Positions 36,202 to 45,298 of a DNA stretch of 64,000 nt are shown here, piece after piece (within the stretch, counting starts at the first letter, position 1; every line of letters begins with the position of its first letter). A program made the position numbers and the translations under genes. Under the pieces are notes generated by a model, which saw only the letters and a list, made by a program, of their open reading frames with translations, had not been told where the DNA came from and made no database searches. The stretch comes from UBA4417 sp031550085 (GTDB lineage: Bacteria; Bacteroidota; Bacteroidia; Bacteroidales; UBA4417): positions 1-64,000 of the forward strand of contig JAVBOY010000002.1 in NCBI GenBank assembly GCA_031550085.1, given 5' to 3'.

Positions 36202-37401
36202 ATGCCGACAATTTCACAACGTGGACAACAGCTTCCTGCATCAGCCATACGTAAGTTAGTTCCTTTTGCCGATGTAGCAAAGAAAAAAGGTATCAAAGTG
36301 TATCACTTGAACATTGGCCAGCCCGACATCCGGACTCCCGAAGTGGCGCTCCATGCAATCCGCAATTACAATGAAAAGGTGATTGAATACAGTCACTCGG
36401 CCGGAAATGAGAGTTACCGCAGAGCCTTAGCCGAATCGTACCAAAAAATCGGAATTCCGGTTGATTACACCGAAGTTTTGATCACGACCGGCGGATCCGA
36501 AGCCATTTCAATTGCCTTGAAATGTTGTTTGAATCCGGGTGAAGAAATTATCATCCCCGAACCATTTTACACCAACTACAATACGTTTGCTTTGGAGTCG
36601 GGCGTTAGCGTAAAATCCATCACGGCCTCCATTGATAACGGATTTGCACTTCCTCCGATCAGCGAATTTGAAAAAGCCATCGGACCGAAAACCAAAGCCA
36701 TTATGGTTTGCAATCCGAACAATCCGACCGGATATCTCTATTCGAAGGAAGAGTTGCTTCAACTGCGTGAAATTGCGCTGAAATACGATTTGTATTTGTT
36801 TGCAGATGAAGTATACCGAGAGTTTTGTTACGACGGGGAAAAACATTTTTCGGTAATGCAACTCGAAGGGCTGGAAAACCACGTCGTGATGGTAGATTCT
36901 GTTTCAAAACGTTACAGTGAATGCGGCGTTCGGATTGGTTGCCTGGTTACAAAAAACAAAGAAGTTCTCAAAGCGGCGTTGAAATATGCACAAGCCCGTT
37001 TAAGCCCTCCCGCATTGGGACAGGTTGTCGGGGAAGCTTCGTTGCAAACACCCAAAGAATATTTTGCCGAAGTGTATGATGAATACATTGCCCGCCGCAA
37101 TTACTTTATCAATGCGTTGAATAAAATTCCGGGCGTATACGCTCCCATGCCCAAAGGCGCTTTTTATTCGATTATCCGCCTGCCGATCGACAATTGCGAT
37201 AAGTTCTGCCAATGGTTGTTGGAAGAATTCAGCTATGAAAATCAAACGGTGATGATGGCGCCGGCCACCGGATTCTATGCTACGCCAGGTTTGGGTATCA
37301 ACGAAGCACGCGTCGCATATGTGTTGAAAATCGACGATTTGAAAAAAGCCGTCAAATGTCTGGAAGAAGCCTTGAAGGTATACCCGGGCAGAACCAACTA
37401 A
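36202..37401 (+). CDS. PLP-dependent aminotransferase, class I/II
   Basis: The 399-residue fold-type I aminotransferase has YHLNIGQPD near the N-terminus, ITTGGSEAIS, VCNPNNPTGYL (carboxylate-binding Asn), FADEVYREFCYDG (PLP Asp/Tyr) and VDSVSKRYSECG with the Schiff-base lysine. It resembles aspartate or aromatic-type aminotransferases acting in the cytoplasm. The amino-acid specificity cannot be read. Its start at 36202 is set by the -7 box, and its terminator overlaps the 3' end of the convergent ispD. Confidence 0.87.
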   Translation: MPTISQRGQQLPASAIRKLVPFADVAKKKGIKVYHLNIGQPDIRTPEVALHAIRNYNEKVIEYSHSAGNESYRRALAESYQKIGIPVDYTEVLITTGGSEAISIALKCCLNPGEEIIIPEPFYTNYNTFALESGVSVKSITASIDNGFALPPISEFEKAIGPKTKAIMVCNPNNPTGYLYSKEELLQLREIALKYDLYLFADEVYREFCYDGEKHFSVMQLEGLENHVVMVDSVSKRYSECGVRIGCLVTKNKEVLKAALKYAQARLSPPALGQVVGEASLQTPKEYFAEVYDEYIARRNYFINALNKIPGVYAPMPKGAFYSIIRLPIDNCDKFCQWLLEEFSYENQTVMMAPATGFYATPGLGINEARVAYVLKIDDLKKAVKCLEEALKVYPGRTN

Positions 37402-37421
37402 GCAAACTTTCTCATCCATAC

Positions 37422-37464
37422 AAAATAGCTGAAGTGACTCAACGTAGTGCTTCGGCTATTTTTA
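37422..37464 (+). terminator. Terminator overlapping the end of ispD
   Basis: AATAGCTGAAG and CTTCGGCTATT pair with one G-U and are followed by T-rich sequence. The right arm lies within the last codons of the convergent ispD, so the compact junction serves the aminotransferase gene. Confidence 0.6.
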
Positions 37465-38110
37465 TATCCACCGGATTCGTGATTTTGATATTTTGCGGTT
37501 CGCCTTCCACCAAGGTTATACTTTGCCTATATGCTTCCACCACCGAAGCATCATCGGTAAATTCCGGCCGGTAGACCAAGCGATAAGCGGATTTCAATAT
37601 TTCCGTTTCGAAAACCTGCGGGGTTTGAATCAACCGCAAATTGGAACGATCGACGGGCCGGGAATTTCCGTTTTGAACGCTCCGGACGCTTTCGGAAACC
37701 GAAATGGCCGGAATGGCTGCGCCCGATTGGGCGGCGGCTTCAAATAACCGTTGAATCAACTCCGGAGAAATTAACGGGCGAGCAGCGTCGTGAACAGCAG
37801 TGAAAACCTCATTTCCAATCAAATCAAGCGCATTTTTCACCGAATGGAAGCGGGTTTTTCCACCCGGAACGATTTGATGCGGAAGGGAAAAAGCATATTT
37901 CCGGCAAAGCTCTTTCCAATAATCTGTGTAATCGGTATGCATGGCCACGATGACGGTAATTTCAGGATCATATGCTTTGAATTTTTCAAGGGAATGCATC
38001 AAAACCGGTTTCCCTGCAAGCAGTAGAAACTGCTTGGGAATATCCGCCTGCATCCGGCTGCCAACACCGCCTGCTACAATAATTACAGCTTTTGAGGGGT
38101 TTGGGGTCAT
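37439..38110 (-). CDS. ispD: 2-C-methyl-D-erythritol 4-phosphate cytidylyltransferase
   Basis: The 223-residue enzyme has the glycine-rich nucleotide loop VAGGVGSRM with PKQFL, the HDAARPLIS segment and TDDASVVE near the C-terminus, all IspD hallmarks. It makes CDP-ME in the non-mevalonate isoprenoid pathway. Length is typical. Confidence 0.95.
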   Translation of the reverse strand: MTPNPSKAVIIVAGGVGSRMQADIPKQFLLLAGKPVLMHSLEKFKAYDPEITVIVAMHTDYTDYWKELCRKYAFSLPHQIVPGGKTRFHSVKNALDLIGNEVFTAVHDAARPLISPELIQRLFEAAAQSGAAIPAISVSESVRSVQNGNSRPVDRSNLRLIQTPQVFETEILKSAYRLVYRPEFTDDASVVEAYRQSITLVEGEPQNIKITNPVDIKIAEALR

Positions 38111-38210
38111 GGATTATTTTATTCCGGATTTCATTATTGATATTTAAGTCCTACGGACTATTTTTTTGCTATCAAAAATCGCTTCGATTCCTAGACTTTC
38201 GCATCAGATA

Positions 38211-39341
38211 CTAGCCAAAAACAGCTTCAATCAGCCTTTTTGCATTGGTTTTGTCCGAAAACTGTGTTTTCAGCAAGTGTTGCCGCTCCACCAAAGTATA
38301 TTGTTCGAATCGTTGGGAAAACAGGTAAATCAACGAAGCTTTCAATTTGGCAGACGTATCGGCAATATGGCAAAGGTTGTGCAATTCGACGCCGGCAACC
38401 ATCTCCGGATTGACCAATACAAAACGCCCATTGTAAAGCGTATTTAACAGTTTCAATTTCAATCCTGTCGGCTGAAAGGTAACCATTACGTGAACGTGCG
38501 CATTGCTCACCAATTCATCCATGCGCTCCTGCGAAGGATTGGCGATCAGCGAGATGTTGTCATATTTATCAACGATTTTTTTCAATTTTTCCGGCGGCTT
38601 CATACCGGCAATTTTGAACGGAATATCCAAATCGTTAAAGACCTTTTTGATCAGGTACTCCGCTGCTTTATAATTTTCGGCAACCGATAGATTGCCATGG
38701 TACAAAGCGTAAGTTCCCGTTCCGGTTTTTGTTTTGACTTCTTCATTCCCGTGAAAGCTGGGTAAATAAACGACTTTGTTGTGTTTGAATTTTTTACTCA
38801 GGTAAGCATAATCGGCTTCGGAAACGACGAGCATTTTAGTGGCATGCTTCAATATGGATTGGTAAAAACGTAGTTTTGTCCCGGCAAACAGGAAATAGAT
38901 TTTTGCAAAAGGGTTTCGTTCCGCTTTGAATAGGTGGTAATAATAGTGGTGTTCGATATTGCTTTCTCGATAAACACGTGTTCGGCCGGCCAGTTTGGGG
39001 TGATTCAAATAATAGCAGGAATGCAGCCCTTCAAACAGAATGGGATAATCGTCTTGCAAAAGATTTTCCAACAATTTCTTCGATTTCCGGCTGGCAACAA
39101 TGTACGGTTTGGTTGAGAAAAAAGAAGAGATTCCGGTCCGGCGCGGATAATAATTTACAGTTTCACAAATTTCATTCAATTCCGGCGCTTGTTCGCGGTC
39201 GTACTGAAAACAATGCAAATGAATTTTAATACCAGCCTTGTGCAGGGCAACCAATTTGTAGTACACGTCGATCACGCCGCCGTAATTGGCAGGGTAAGGA
39301 ATAGTAAAAGAAACAATATGCAAATGGCGTTCTTCAGGCAT
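38211..39341 (-). CDS. Glycosyltransferase (GT4-like)
   Basis: The 376-residue protein begins ERHLHIVSFTIPYPANYGGV, a GT-B N-terminus with a glycine-rich loop. It continues with a Rossmann-like C-terminal half (YALYHGNLSVAENYKAAEYL). It lacks an obvious EX7E motif in its usual form, so membership of GT4 is tentative. It overlaps the next gene by 8 nt and both are transcribed from the minus strand, which suggests they act in the same surface polysaccharide or glycolipid pathway. Confidence 0.75.
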   Translation of the reverse strand: MPEERHLHIVSFTIPYPANYGGVIDVYYKLVALHKAGIKIHLHCFQYDREQAPELNEICETVNYYPRRTGISSFFSTKPYIVASRKSKKLLENLLQDDYPILFEGLHSCYYLNHPKLAGRTRVYRESNIEHHYYYHLFKAERNPFAKIYFLFAGTKLRFYQSILKHATKMLVVSEADYAYLSKKFKHNKVVYLPSFHGNEEVKTKTGTGTYALYHGNLSVAENYKAAEYLIKKVFNDLDIPFKIAGMKPPEKLKKIVDKYDNISLIANPSQERMDELVSNAHVHVMVTFQPTGLKLKLLNTLYNGRFVLVNPEMVAGVELHNLCHIADTSAKLKASLIYLFSQRFEQYTLVERQHLLKTQFSDKTNAKRLIEAVFG

Positions 39342-40455
39342 ATTTTGAAAAAATTTCTACCAACACTTGCTTTTCTTTTTCCCAGGTTAATTCTTGCTTG
39401 GCCTTTGTCAATCCTGCTTCCCAGATTTTCCGTTTCGTTTCGTTTTCCAACATCCCGGTAATCTTTTCGGCGATATGTTGGGGCGAATGGTTCTCAATGC
39501 AATCGCCGATCTGATACTCCTCCACGATCCGTTTTACTTCGACCAAAGGCGATACCAATACCGGAATCCCCGCATGGATATAGTCAAATAATTTATTGGG
39601 CAACGAAAAACGGTAGTTCAGGTTGGTGTCTTTGTCCAACGAAAGTCCCAGATCGGCGTTGGCCGTGTAAGCAAACAATTTCTCCGGCGTTTGCTTGGGG
39701 ATAAATAGCACTTGATCGTTCAGTTTCAACTGGTTTACTCTTGTTTTCAACAGCAGAACCACATCCCCATTGCCTACAATCAGCAATAAAGCATCCGTTA
39801 CAAATTGCATGGCTTCCACGGCTTCTTCGGCTCCACGCTGAATGTTGATTCCGGCCCCTTGTAAAATCACGATTTTTTTATCTTCGGGTAACCCCAATTC
39901 CTTTCGTGACGGCAAATACGAGATGGTACGGGTCGGTGGAATATTCCGCACCACTTTGAAATCAACCCCATATTCTTGTTTGAACAAATGAGCAATGGAA
40001 CGGTTCACCGTAATGCAATCACGCAAATGGGGCACAATCCACTTTTCAATGTGTTTCCAGGTGCTTTTCACAAAAGGCCGGTGTATGACTTCGGGCGTTT
40101 CGGTAAAATACTCGTGGCTGTCAAAAACAAGCTTGGCCGATTTCAATCCCCCTGCCAAAAAATTGGGTAACAGAGTATCCAAATCGTTGCTGAGCAGCAA
40201 GTCTGTTCTTGAGCCCAACAAATAAAAGAACAAGCGGAGGTTGTATTCGGCATAAAACAGAAATCCTTTTTCAAAAATCAACCGCATCCGGTGCATTTCG
40301 TAATTGCGTTCCGGCAAAGGGATGCTGTCGCGCTTTTCGCGCCCGACCAAGGTCACTTCAAAGCCCAAATCGACCAATACCCGAGCCGACTTGTCGACCC
40401 GTTGGTCGGTTACCAAATCGTTGATGACCGAAATAATTGCTCTTTTCTTGGGCAT
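39334..40455 (-). CDS. Glycosyltransferase (GT4-like)
   Basis: The 373-residue GT-B protein has KRAIISVINDLVTDQRVDKS at the start, the FDSHEYFTETPE segment and the C-terminal nucleotide-sugar part (VILQGAGINIQRGAEEAVEA, LPNKLFDYIHAGIPVLVSP). It is the first gene of a two-gene unit with the 8-nt overlapping glycosyltransferase, and it is divergent from murB. The donor and acceptor are unknown. Confidence 0.8.
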   Translation of the reverse strand: MPKKRAIISVINDLVTDQRVDKSARVLVDLGFEVTLVGREKRDSIPLPERNYEMHRMRLIFEKGFLFYAEYNLRLFFYLLGSRTDLLLSNDLDTLLPNFLAGGLKSAKLVFDSHEYFTETPEVIHRPFVKSTWKHIEKWIVPHLRDCITVNRSIAHLFKQEYGVDFKVVRNIPPTRTISYLPSRKELGLPEDKKIVILQGAGINIQRGAEEAVEAMQFVTDALLLIVGNGDVVLLLKTRVNQLKLNDQVLFIPKQTPEKLFAYTANADLGLSLDKDTNLNYRFSLPNKLFDYIHAGIPVLVSPLVEVKRIVEEYQIGDCIENHSPQHIAEKITGMLENETKRKIWEAGLTKAKQELTWEKEKQVLVEIFSKYA

Positions 40456-40511
40456 ATCTGTTTTTAATCATGCGAAATTAGCGAATTTTGCACACTAAAA
40501 TTTTTGTTTTG

Positions 40512-41531
40512 ATGATTTCTTTGCTCGAAAACATTTCGCTAAAACCTTTCAATACCTTTGGAATTGATGCATCGGCACGTTATTTTGTCGAAATCCATTC
40601 GGATGCTGACTTGCAGGAATTAATCGCCGACGGTTTCTTGAAAAACCGTTTGCATTTGATTTTGGGAGGCGGAAGCAATGTCTTGTTTACCTCCGATTTC
40701 CAAGGAATTGTATTGAAAACCGTACAAAAAGGCATTGCGATCTTGGAAGAGACGGCGGAATATGTTTGGGTGGAAGCGGCTGCAGGCGAAGTGTGGCAGG
40801 ATTTTGTGCTTTGGGCGGTAGAACGGAATTACGGCGGCATCGAAAATTTATCGCTGATTCCCGGCTGTGTCGGCGCCTCTCCGATTCAAAACATCGGAGC
40901 TTACGGCGTGGAAGCCAAAGATACCATCCGCCGGGTGAACGCCTTGGAATTGCGGACCGGGAAAAAGCATGTTTTCGAAAACAGGGAATGTCGTTTCGGT
41001 TACCGGGACAGCATTTTCAAAAAAGAATTAAAGGGAGAATTGATGATCGATTCGGTGGTGTTCGAACTTTCTAAAAATCCGGTAATAAACACCGACTATG
41101 GCGCCATCCGAAACGAATTGGAAAAGAAAGGAATTAAAAATCCTTCCATCAAAGACATCAGCGAGCTTATTTGTGAAATCCGTACTGCAAAATTGCCCGA
41201 TCCGGCCGCCATCGGCAATGCCGGGAGTTTTTTTAAAAACCCGCTGGTCAACGCCCAAAAAGTGGATGAGCTGAAACAAACCTATCCCAATCTGGTAACC
41301 TATCCCCAACCGGACGGAACGGTAAAGCTGGCTGCCGGCTGGCTGATCGAGCAATGCAACTGGAAAGGTTATAAAAACAACCAGGTAGGCGTTCATCCCA
41401 AACAAGCCCTGATACTGGTGAATTACCAAAATGCTTCGGGCCTGGAAGTCATTTCGCTGGCCGGGGAAATTCAGCAGTCGGTACGCGAAAAATTTGCGAT
41501 CGACCTGGAAATGGAAGTAAATGTGTACTAA
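40512..41531 (+). CDS. murB: UDP-N-acetylmuramate dehydrogenase
   Basis: The 339-residue FAD enzyme has LKPFNTFGIDASA, the FAD-binding LILGGGSNVLF and the segment LSLIPGCVGASPIQNIGAYG. The catalytic NAGSFFKNP and the C-terminal domain of type I MurB follow. It reduces UDP-GlcNAc-enolpyruvate to UDP-MurNAc. ATG 40512 is chosen over a frame start 8 codons upstream because MISLLENISLKPFNTFG is the family start. Its stop overlaps the convergent guanylyltransferase gene by 4 nt. Confidence 0.95.
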   Translation: MISLLENISLKPFNTFGIDASARYFVEIHSDADLQELIADGFLKNRLHLILGGGSNVLFTSDFQGIVLKTVQKGIAILEETAEYVWVEAAAGEVWQDFVLWAVERNYGGIENLSLIPGCVGASPIQNIGAYGVEAKDTIRRVNALELRTGKKHVFENRECRFGYRDSIFKKELKGELMIDSVVFELSKNPVINTDYGAIRNELEKKGIKNPSIKDISELICEIRTAKLPDPAAIGNAGSFFKNPLVNAQKVDELKQTYPNLVTYPQPDGTVKLAAGWLIEQCNWKGYKNNQVGVHPKQALILVNYQNASGLEVISLAGEIQQSVREKFAIDLEMEVNVY

Positions 41532-42619
41532 ACGAAATTTTCTCCTTTTTCCGCACGTACGGTTTCCACAAACGTTTTGATCCGTTGTTCGTCCGACTTA
41601 CGGCAAATCAGCAAGGTTCCCGCATCTTCCACCACGATGTAATCATTCAACCCCTGAATAATGGCCACCTTTCCGTCGGGAAGGTTGATGATGCTGTTTT
41701 CCGTATCGAAGGTGAACACGCTGTCGCCGATCAGGGCGTTCCGGTGTTCGTTCTTTTCGCTGTTATCATATAAAGAGCCCCAGGTTCCCAAATCGCTCCA
41801 ACCGAAATCGGCGGGAATCACATATACATTATCCGATTTTTCCATAATGCCGTAATCGATCGAAATGCTTTGGCATTGCGAGTAAACGGTGCTGATGGCG
41901 GCGGCTTCGTTCGGGGTGTAAAATTCGTTTTTAATTTCGGAAAATAAGGCGTTGACATCGGGCAAATGCCGGTCGAAGGCTTTCAAAATGCTTTGCAGCG
42001 ACCAGATAAAAATTCCGGAATTCCACAGGAAATCGCCGCTTTGAACGAATGAAACAGCCAGATCGTATTGCGGTTTTTCGGTGAAAGTGACCACCTTACG
42101 GGCGCAATTTTCAAATCCGAAAAGTTCGTTTTCCTTGAATTGAATGTATCCATAACCTGTTTCGGGACGGCTGGGCTTGATGCCCAAAGTCAGCAGGCAA
42201 TCGCTTATGGAAGAGGTTTCCAGTGCGGCCGTAAGTACTTGTGTGAAAACATCTTCTTTTAAAATGATGTGATCGGACGGAGCCACCACAATTTTTGCAT
42301 CGGGATTAAGTTTTGCGATTTTGTGGCAGGCATACGCAATGCAAGGCGCCGTGTTGCGGCGCATGGGTTCGCAAAGCACATGGTCGGCCTTCATTTGCGG
42401 CAGTTGTTCCAGTACTTGGTCCTTGTACATTTCGTGGGTAACCACAAAAATATTTTCAGGAGGACAAACGGTGGTCAAACGGCGGAAAGTTTGCTGGATC
42501 AATGTTTCGCCGGCACCAAAAATATCAATAAATTGCTTGGGGCGTGAAATGCGGCTCAAGGGCCAAAAGCGGGCGCCCACGCCACCGGCCATAATAATGC
42601 TATAGTGATTTTTATTCAT
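41528..42619 (-). CDS. Mannose-1-phosphate guanylyltransferase
   Basis: The 363-residue enzyme starts HYSIIMAGGVGARFWPLSRI, the pyrophosphorylase loop with SRPKQF. It also has VVAPSDHIIL, FTEKP and DYGIMEKSDNVYVIPADFGWSDLGTW, diagnostic of GDP-mannose pyrophosphorylases without the fused isomerase domain. It makes GDP-mannose for surface glycans. The gene overlaps the end of murB by 4 nt. Confidence 0.93.
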   Translation of the reverse strand: MNKNHYSIIMAGGVGARFWPLSRISRPKQFIDIFGAGETLIQQTFRRLTTVCPPENIFVVTHEMYKDQVLEQLPQMKADHVLCEPMRRNTAPCIAYACHKIAKLNPDAKIVVAPSDHIILKEDVFTQVLTAALETSSISDCLLTLGIKPSRPETGYGYIQFKENELFGFENCARKVVTFTEKPQYDLAVSFVQSGDFLWNSGIFIWSLQSILKAFDRHLPDVNALFSEIKNEFYTPNEAAAISTVYSQCQSISIDYGIMEKSDNVYVIPADFGWSDLGTWGSLYDNSEKNEHRNALIGDSVFTFDTENSIINLPDGKVAIIQGLNDYIVVEDAGTLLICRKSDEQRIKTFVETVRAEKGENFV

Positions 42620-42847
42620 GTAAAAAGTCTATAAAAAAGGATAATATGTTTTTGGATTCCATTCCGGCACAAAAATAGGAAAACAAAATCAATGTGCAAA
42701 TGAATGCGGAAAGCACGGGGAAAGAAAGCGCGAACGTAGAAGGATGTGTAGTCTTTTACAAATAAAAGATATTTTTTATTCGGATGATCTTTTCGTTTTT
42801 ATTATATTTGCGACTTAAGAATAAGTGGTTTATACAATGAACCGTTA

Positions 42848-42877
42848 TTTGCTACATACCGACTTTAGTACCTTTGC
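42848..42877 (+). promoter_or_regulatory. Putative promoter at the edge of the RiPP island
   Basis: TTTG (42848-42851) is followed after 17 nt by TACCTTTGC (42869-42877). The -7 box is exact and the spacing is slightly short. No gene begins within 500 nt downstream except the RiPP precursor. Confidence 0.45.
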
Positions 42878-43164
42878 AACACAAAACTGCAACAAAGGTC
42901 ATGTCATGCAAGATCCTATCATGGCTTGTTTTTTTCTATCCCCTCTCTACACCCAACCAGTTTTACTTTCATCTCTTTTTTTGATTAAAACAAGCATACT
43001 TGGCTTGTCTTCCTATATTAGCACATTTGACAAACATTTTTTACTGAGGAAAAACAATTTTGAACTGAAAAGCTCTGGGTGGCAATCGTTAACGAGTAGA
43101 ATAGTAAACAATTCTGCACCCAGTGGCAAAAAATATTTTTGATGTACCGAGCCTCGCAAGCTTG

Positions 43165-43272
43165 TGCACATAAAAAAAGCCTTCCTTGCAGGCTATAAAT
43201 GCAAGGTAAAATAGTAGACGCTATACAAACCGGATTTACAAACCCAAATACAAGAAAGGCGTAGCAAAGGTA
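43165..43272 (-). ncRNA. Candidate small RNA
   Basis: On the minus strand an exact -7 box TACCTTTGC (43264-43272) is followed about 60-95 nt later by a hairpin (CCTTGCA/TGCAAGG, and AGCCT/AGGCT) and TTTTTTT ending near 43167. The unit has no reading frame. A short transcript is inferred from promoter and terminator only. Confidence 0.35.
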
Positions 43273-43396
43273 CAAGAAATTGCCGGAAAAAGCAGTTTGC
43301 CTTGAAACGGCACGTGGTGATTGCATCCGTTGGTGCAGTTTTTAAGCAGTCCATGTAAATAAACGCGTATTTTTTTTACTTAAAAATCATTTTATT

Positions 43397-43612
43397 ATGA
43401 AAAAGATTAATAAAAAGCTGCAATTAAATAAGGAAACGATTGCAAGACTGGAAAATCCAGATAAGATTAAGGGTGGAGTAGAATTCACTAAAACCTGCAC
43501 CGATACGAAAAGCAATGCTTCATATTGTTGTCCTGCTTCACAAGAATGTTCCTTTGGAGCGACTCAGTGTAATCCGCTTACTTTTCAAGAGTATTGCTTC
43601 ACAGATAATTAA
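43397..43612 (+). CDS. RiPP precursor peptide (class I lanthipeptide / GG-Bacteroidales type)
   Basis: The 71-residue peptide has the leader KKINKKLQLNKETIARL then ENPDKIKGG, ending in the double glycine (26-27). This is the pattern of Bacteroidetes precursor leaders annotated as class I lanthipeptides or TIGR04149 natural product precursors. The 44-residue core has six cysteines (34, 44, 45, 51, 58, 67) and eleven Ser/Thr, enough for several lanthionine bridges. The gene is intact and is followed at once by a 21-bp perfect terminator. The biosynthetic genes around it are remnants, so it may be an orphan. Modification type is inferred. Confidence 0.85.
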   Translation: MKKINKKLQLNKETIARLENPDKIKGGVEFTKTCTDTKSNASYCCPASQECSFGATQCNPLTFQEYCFTDN

Positions 43613-43613
43613 T

Positions 43614-43658
43614 AAAAAGGGTTTCCCAATGGCACGATGCCATTGGGAAACCCTTTTT
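43614..43658 (+). terminator. 21-bp perfect hairpin after the RiPP precursor
   Basis: Positions 43614-43634 and 43638-43658 are exact complements with a 3-nt loop, beginning AAAAAGGGTTTCCC and ending in TTTTT. It starts one base after the precursor stop codon. It could terminate in either direction or act as a stabilising 3' end for an abundant precursor mRNA. Confidence 0.92.
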
Positions 43659-43683
43659 CGAAACCATATAACAAATCCATATT

Positions 43684-45021
43684 ATGTCAAGTATCGGCTG
43701 CAAACTGTCACTTTTCGTTGTTTTAATAATATCCGCAAGTTTTGTCTACTCGCAGGGATTTGTCCAAGTTACAGGCTGTACGCTATTTTACGACTATCCT
43801 GTTGAAGGTGTAAATATTGCGATTGACGGACAGCCAGCTTTCGCAAAAACCGATTCGAAAGGATTTTTCAGCGTTCAGATTCCCAACAAGCCGCTTACGC
43901 TTGTGTTTTCGCATGTGAGCGGCAAAACCAAAAAAGTGAAAATAACGGCTTCGATGTTGAGAAAACAAAACGCAGAAAATATTCTTAATTTGGGAAATAT
44001 CGAAATTGAACTAAAGATTAACGAATTGGAAACCGTCCAAGTAGTTTCATCCCGAATTGAAAAAGCATACAACAAACCCGAAGCTTGGATATTGGATTAC
44101 GAAATTGTAAATGGCAACTTGGCTTTGTTGCTTCTCGAAGACAAAAAACGGCTGATTCGTGCGGTAAATCTCAAAGACAGTACGCTTTTTGAAATACGCA
44201 CCAAGAAAAAATACCGCAGTTTGTACAAAGATTTTGCAGGAAATTTACATGCTTTGGCAAGCGATTCGATTTTCCAGTTATTTCCTGATTTTTCGGATTG
44301 CTATGCTTATCCTATTTCACGTTACCACGAGCAATTGAAACATTGTGTCATTAATACGGACAATAGTATGTACCTGCAACTTTTTGGAGATTTCAACCAA
44401 CAGGTAAACTATTTTAAAGTGGACAAAAAAAGTGGCAAACGCACTGTTTTAGCAACAGCTTTCGATGAACAGCAAGCCATCTACAATCAAGGGTTTTTAT
44501 ATTATGAAATTCTGGGAAAAAAACCAAAAACGAGCTATTCAAAAGGATTTATTTTTGACCCCGACCAAATTGACGAACTTTTGGATGCAAATAGGAGTTG
44601 GAAAATCCAATATTTTTCAAAAATACTCTGCCGCCCCACCTACCAGCCTCTAAAACGTATTGGTGATAATCTATATTTATTCAATCATTTGGAAAACAAA
44701 ATTATCCGCTTTGATTTGGATGGAAACGAACTGGCTGAAATACCTGCCAATTACGCAAAAGTCGATAAATCGTGGGCAAACGAAATTATTGTAAACGAAG
44801 AAGAAACCCGTTGTTTTGCCAAATTCATAAACACCGGTATTGTTACACTTAAAGAAATTGACTTGGAAACCGGAAGAATCAAAAATACATTCAAAATCGA
44901 ACAACATATTTTTCCTGAAAAAATCCGGATTCAAAATAACGAAGTGTATTATCTCTACCGGGATTATAAAAAGCAAGACCGCAACGAACGCTGCTATTTG
45001 TGGAAACAAAAAATGGAATAA
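43684..45021 (+). CDS. Secreted CarboxypepD-reg-like plus beta-propeller protein
   Basis: The 445-residue protein has a signal peptide (to about residue 24) and a carboxypeptidase-regulatory-like domain (about 26-115, VTGCTLFYDYPVEGVNIAID). A repeat-rich part resembling a six-bladed beta-propeller follows (about 140-440). Proteins of this kind are common beside Bacteroidota RiPP loci, but their role is not known. It lies between the precursor and the deleted lanC, on the same strand. Function unknown. Confidence 0.7.
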   Translation: MSSIGCKLSLFVVLIISASFVYSQGFVQVTGCTLFYDYPVEGVNIAIDGQPAFAKTDSKGFFSVQIPNKPLTLVFSHVSGKTKKVKITASMLRKQNAENILNLGNIEIELKINELETVQVVSSRIEKAYNKPEAWILDYEIVNGNLALLLLEDKKRLIRAVNLKDSTLFEIRTKKKYRSLYKDFAGNLHALASDSIFQLFPDFSDCYAYPISRYHEQLKHCVINTDNSMYLQLFGDFNQQVNYFKVDKKSGKRTVLATAFDEQQAIYNQGFLYYEILGKKPKTSYSKGFIFDPDQIDELLDANRSWKIQYFSKILCRPTYQPLKRIGDNLYLFNHLENKIIRFDLDGNELAEIPANYAKVDKSWANEIIVNEEETRCFAKFINTGIVTLKEIDLETGRIKNTFKIEQHIFPEKIRIQNNEVYYLYRDYKKQDRNERCYLWKQKME

Positions 45022-45281
45022 ATGAATGATGTTGCAGCATACCAAACCAAGCTGGGTACAATCGCCGCTTACCTGAGTTCAGACAGGTTGCCGACTATTG
45101 GTTTTCCGAAACTCTGAAAATGGCACGGTTTGACGATGGGTTGGCCGGGTATAAGGCCTTGCATACCGAGATGGAAAACGAATACGGCATCTTGGAAGGT
45201 GTTGCAGGAATCGGTTTGGCTCTGCTATCCTATGTTACTGAAACGGAGCCCACGTGGGATGAGTGCTTATTGCTAAGCTAA
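45022..45281 (+). pseudogene. lanC (lanthionine cyclase) with large internal deletion
   Basis: ATG 45022 opens a frame reading NDVAAYQTKLGTIAAYLS, which resembles a LanC N-terminus, then stops. In another frame 45078-45281 encodes WFSETLKMARFDDGLAGYK, then EYGILEGVAGIGLALLS and WDECLLLS ending in TAA, the characteristic last helices of LanC. The central domain, including the zinc ligands, is missing. About 90 of about 400 residues survive, so the enzyme is dead. The C-terminal match is strong; the N-terminal match is weaker. Confidence 0.78.
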
Positions 45282-45298
45282 AAAAGCAGAAAACGACA

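Larger units (their letters stand above)
42620..43396. other. Gene-poor lead-in to the RiPP island
   Basis: No gene is supported. Frames are open on both strands but show no recognisable product, and one contains a promoter motif. Two -7-type boxes on plus (TATATTTGC at 42803-42811, TACCTTTGC at 42869-42877) and one on minus (43264-43272) suggest a transcriptionally active region. The base composition turns AT-rich here. Confidence 0.5.

Noticed and set aside
42837..43142. Possible 101-codon gene at the edge of the RiPP island
   Set aside because: A perfect -7 promoter box lies inside it, it has no recognisable domain, and the reading shows no protein-like pattern. Kept as a gene-free lead-in.
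43018..43326. Minus-strand frame of 102 codons in the same region
   Set aside because: Overlaps promoter and hairpin motifs; no homologous pattern. The small RNA candidate explains part of it better.
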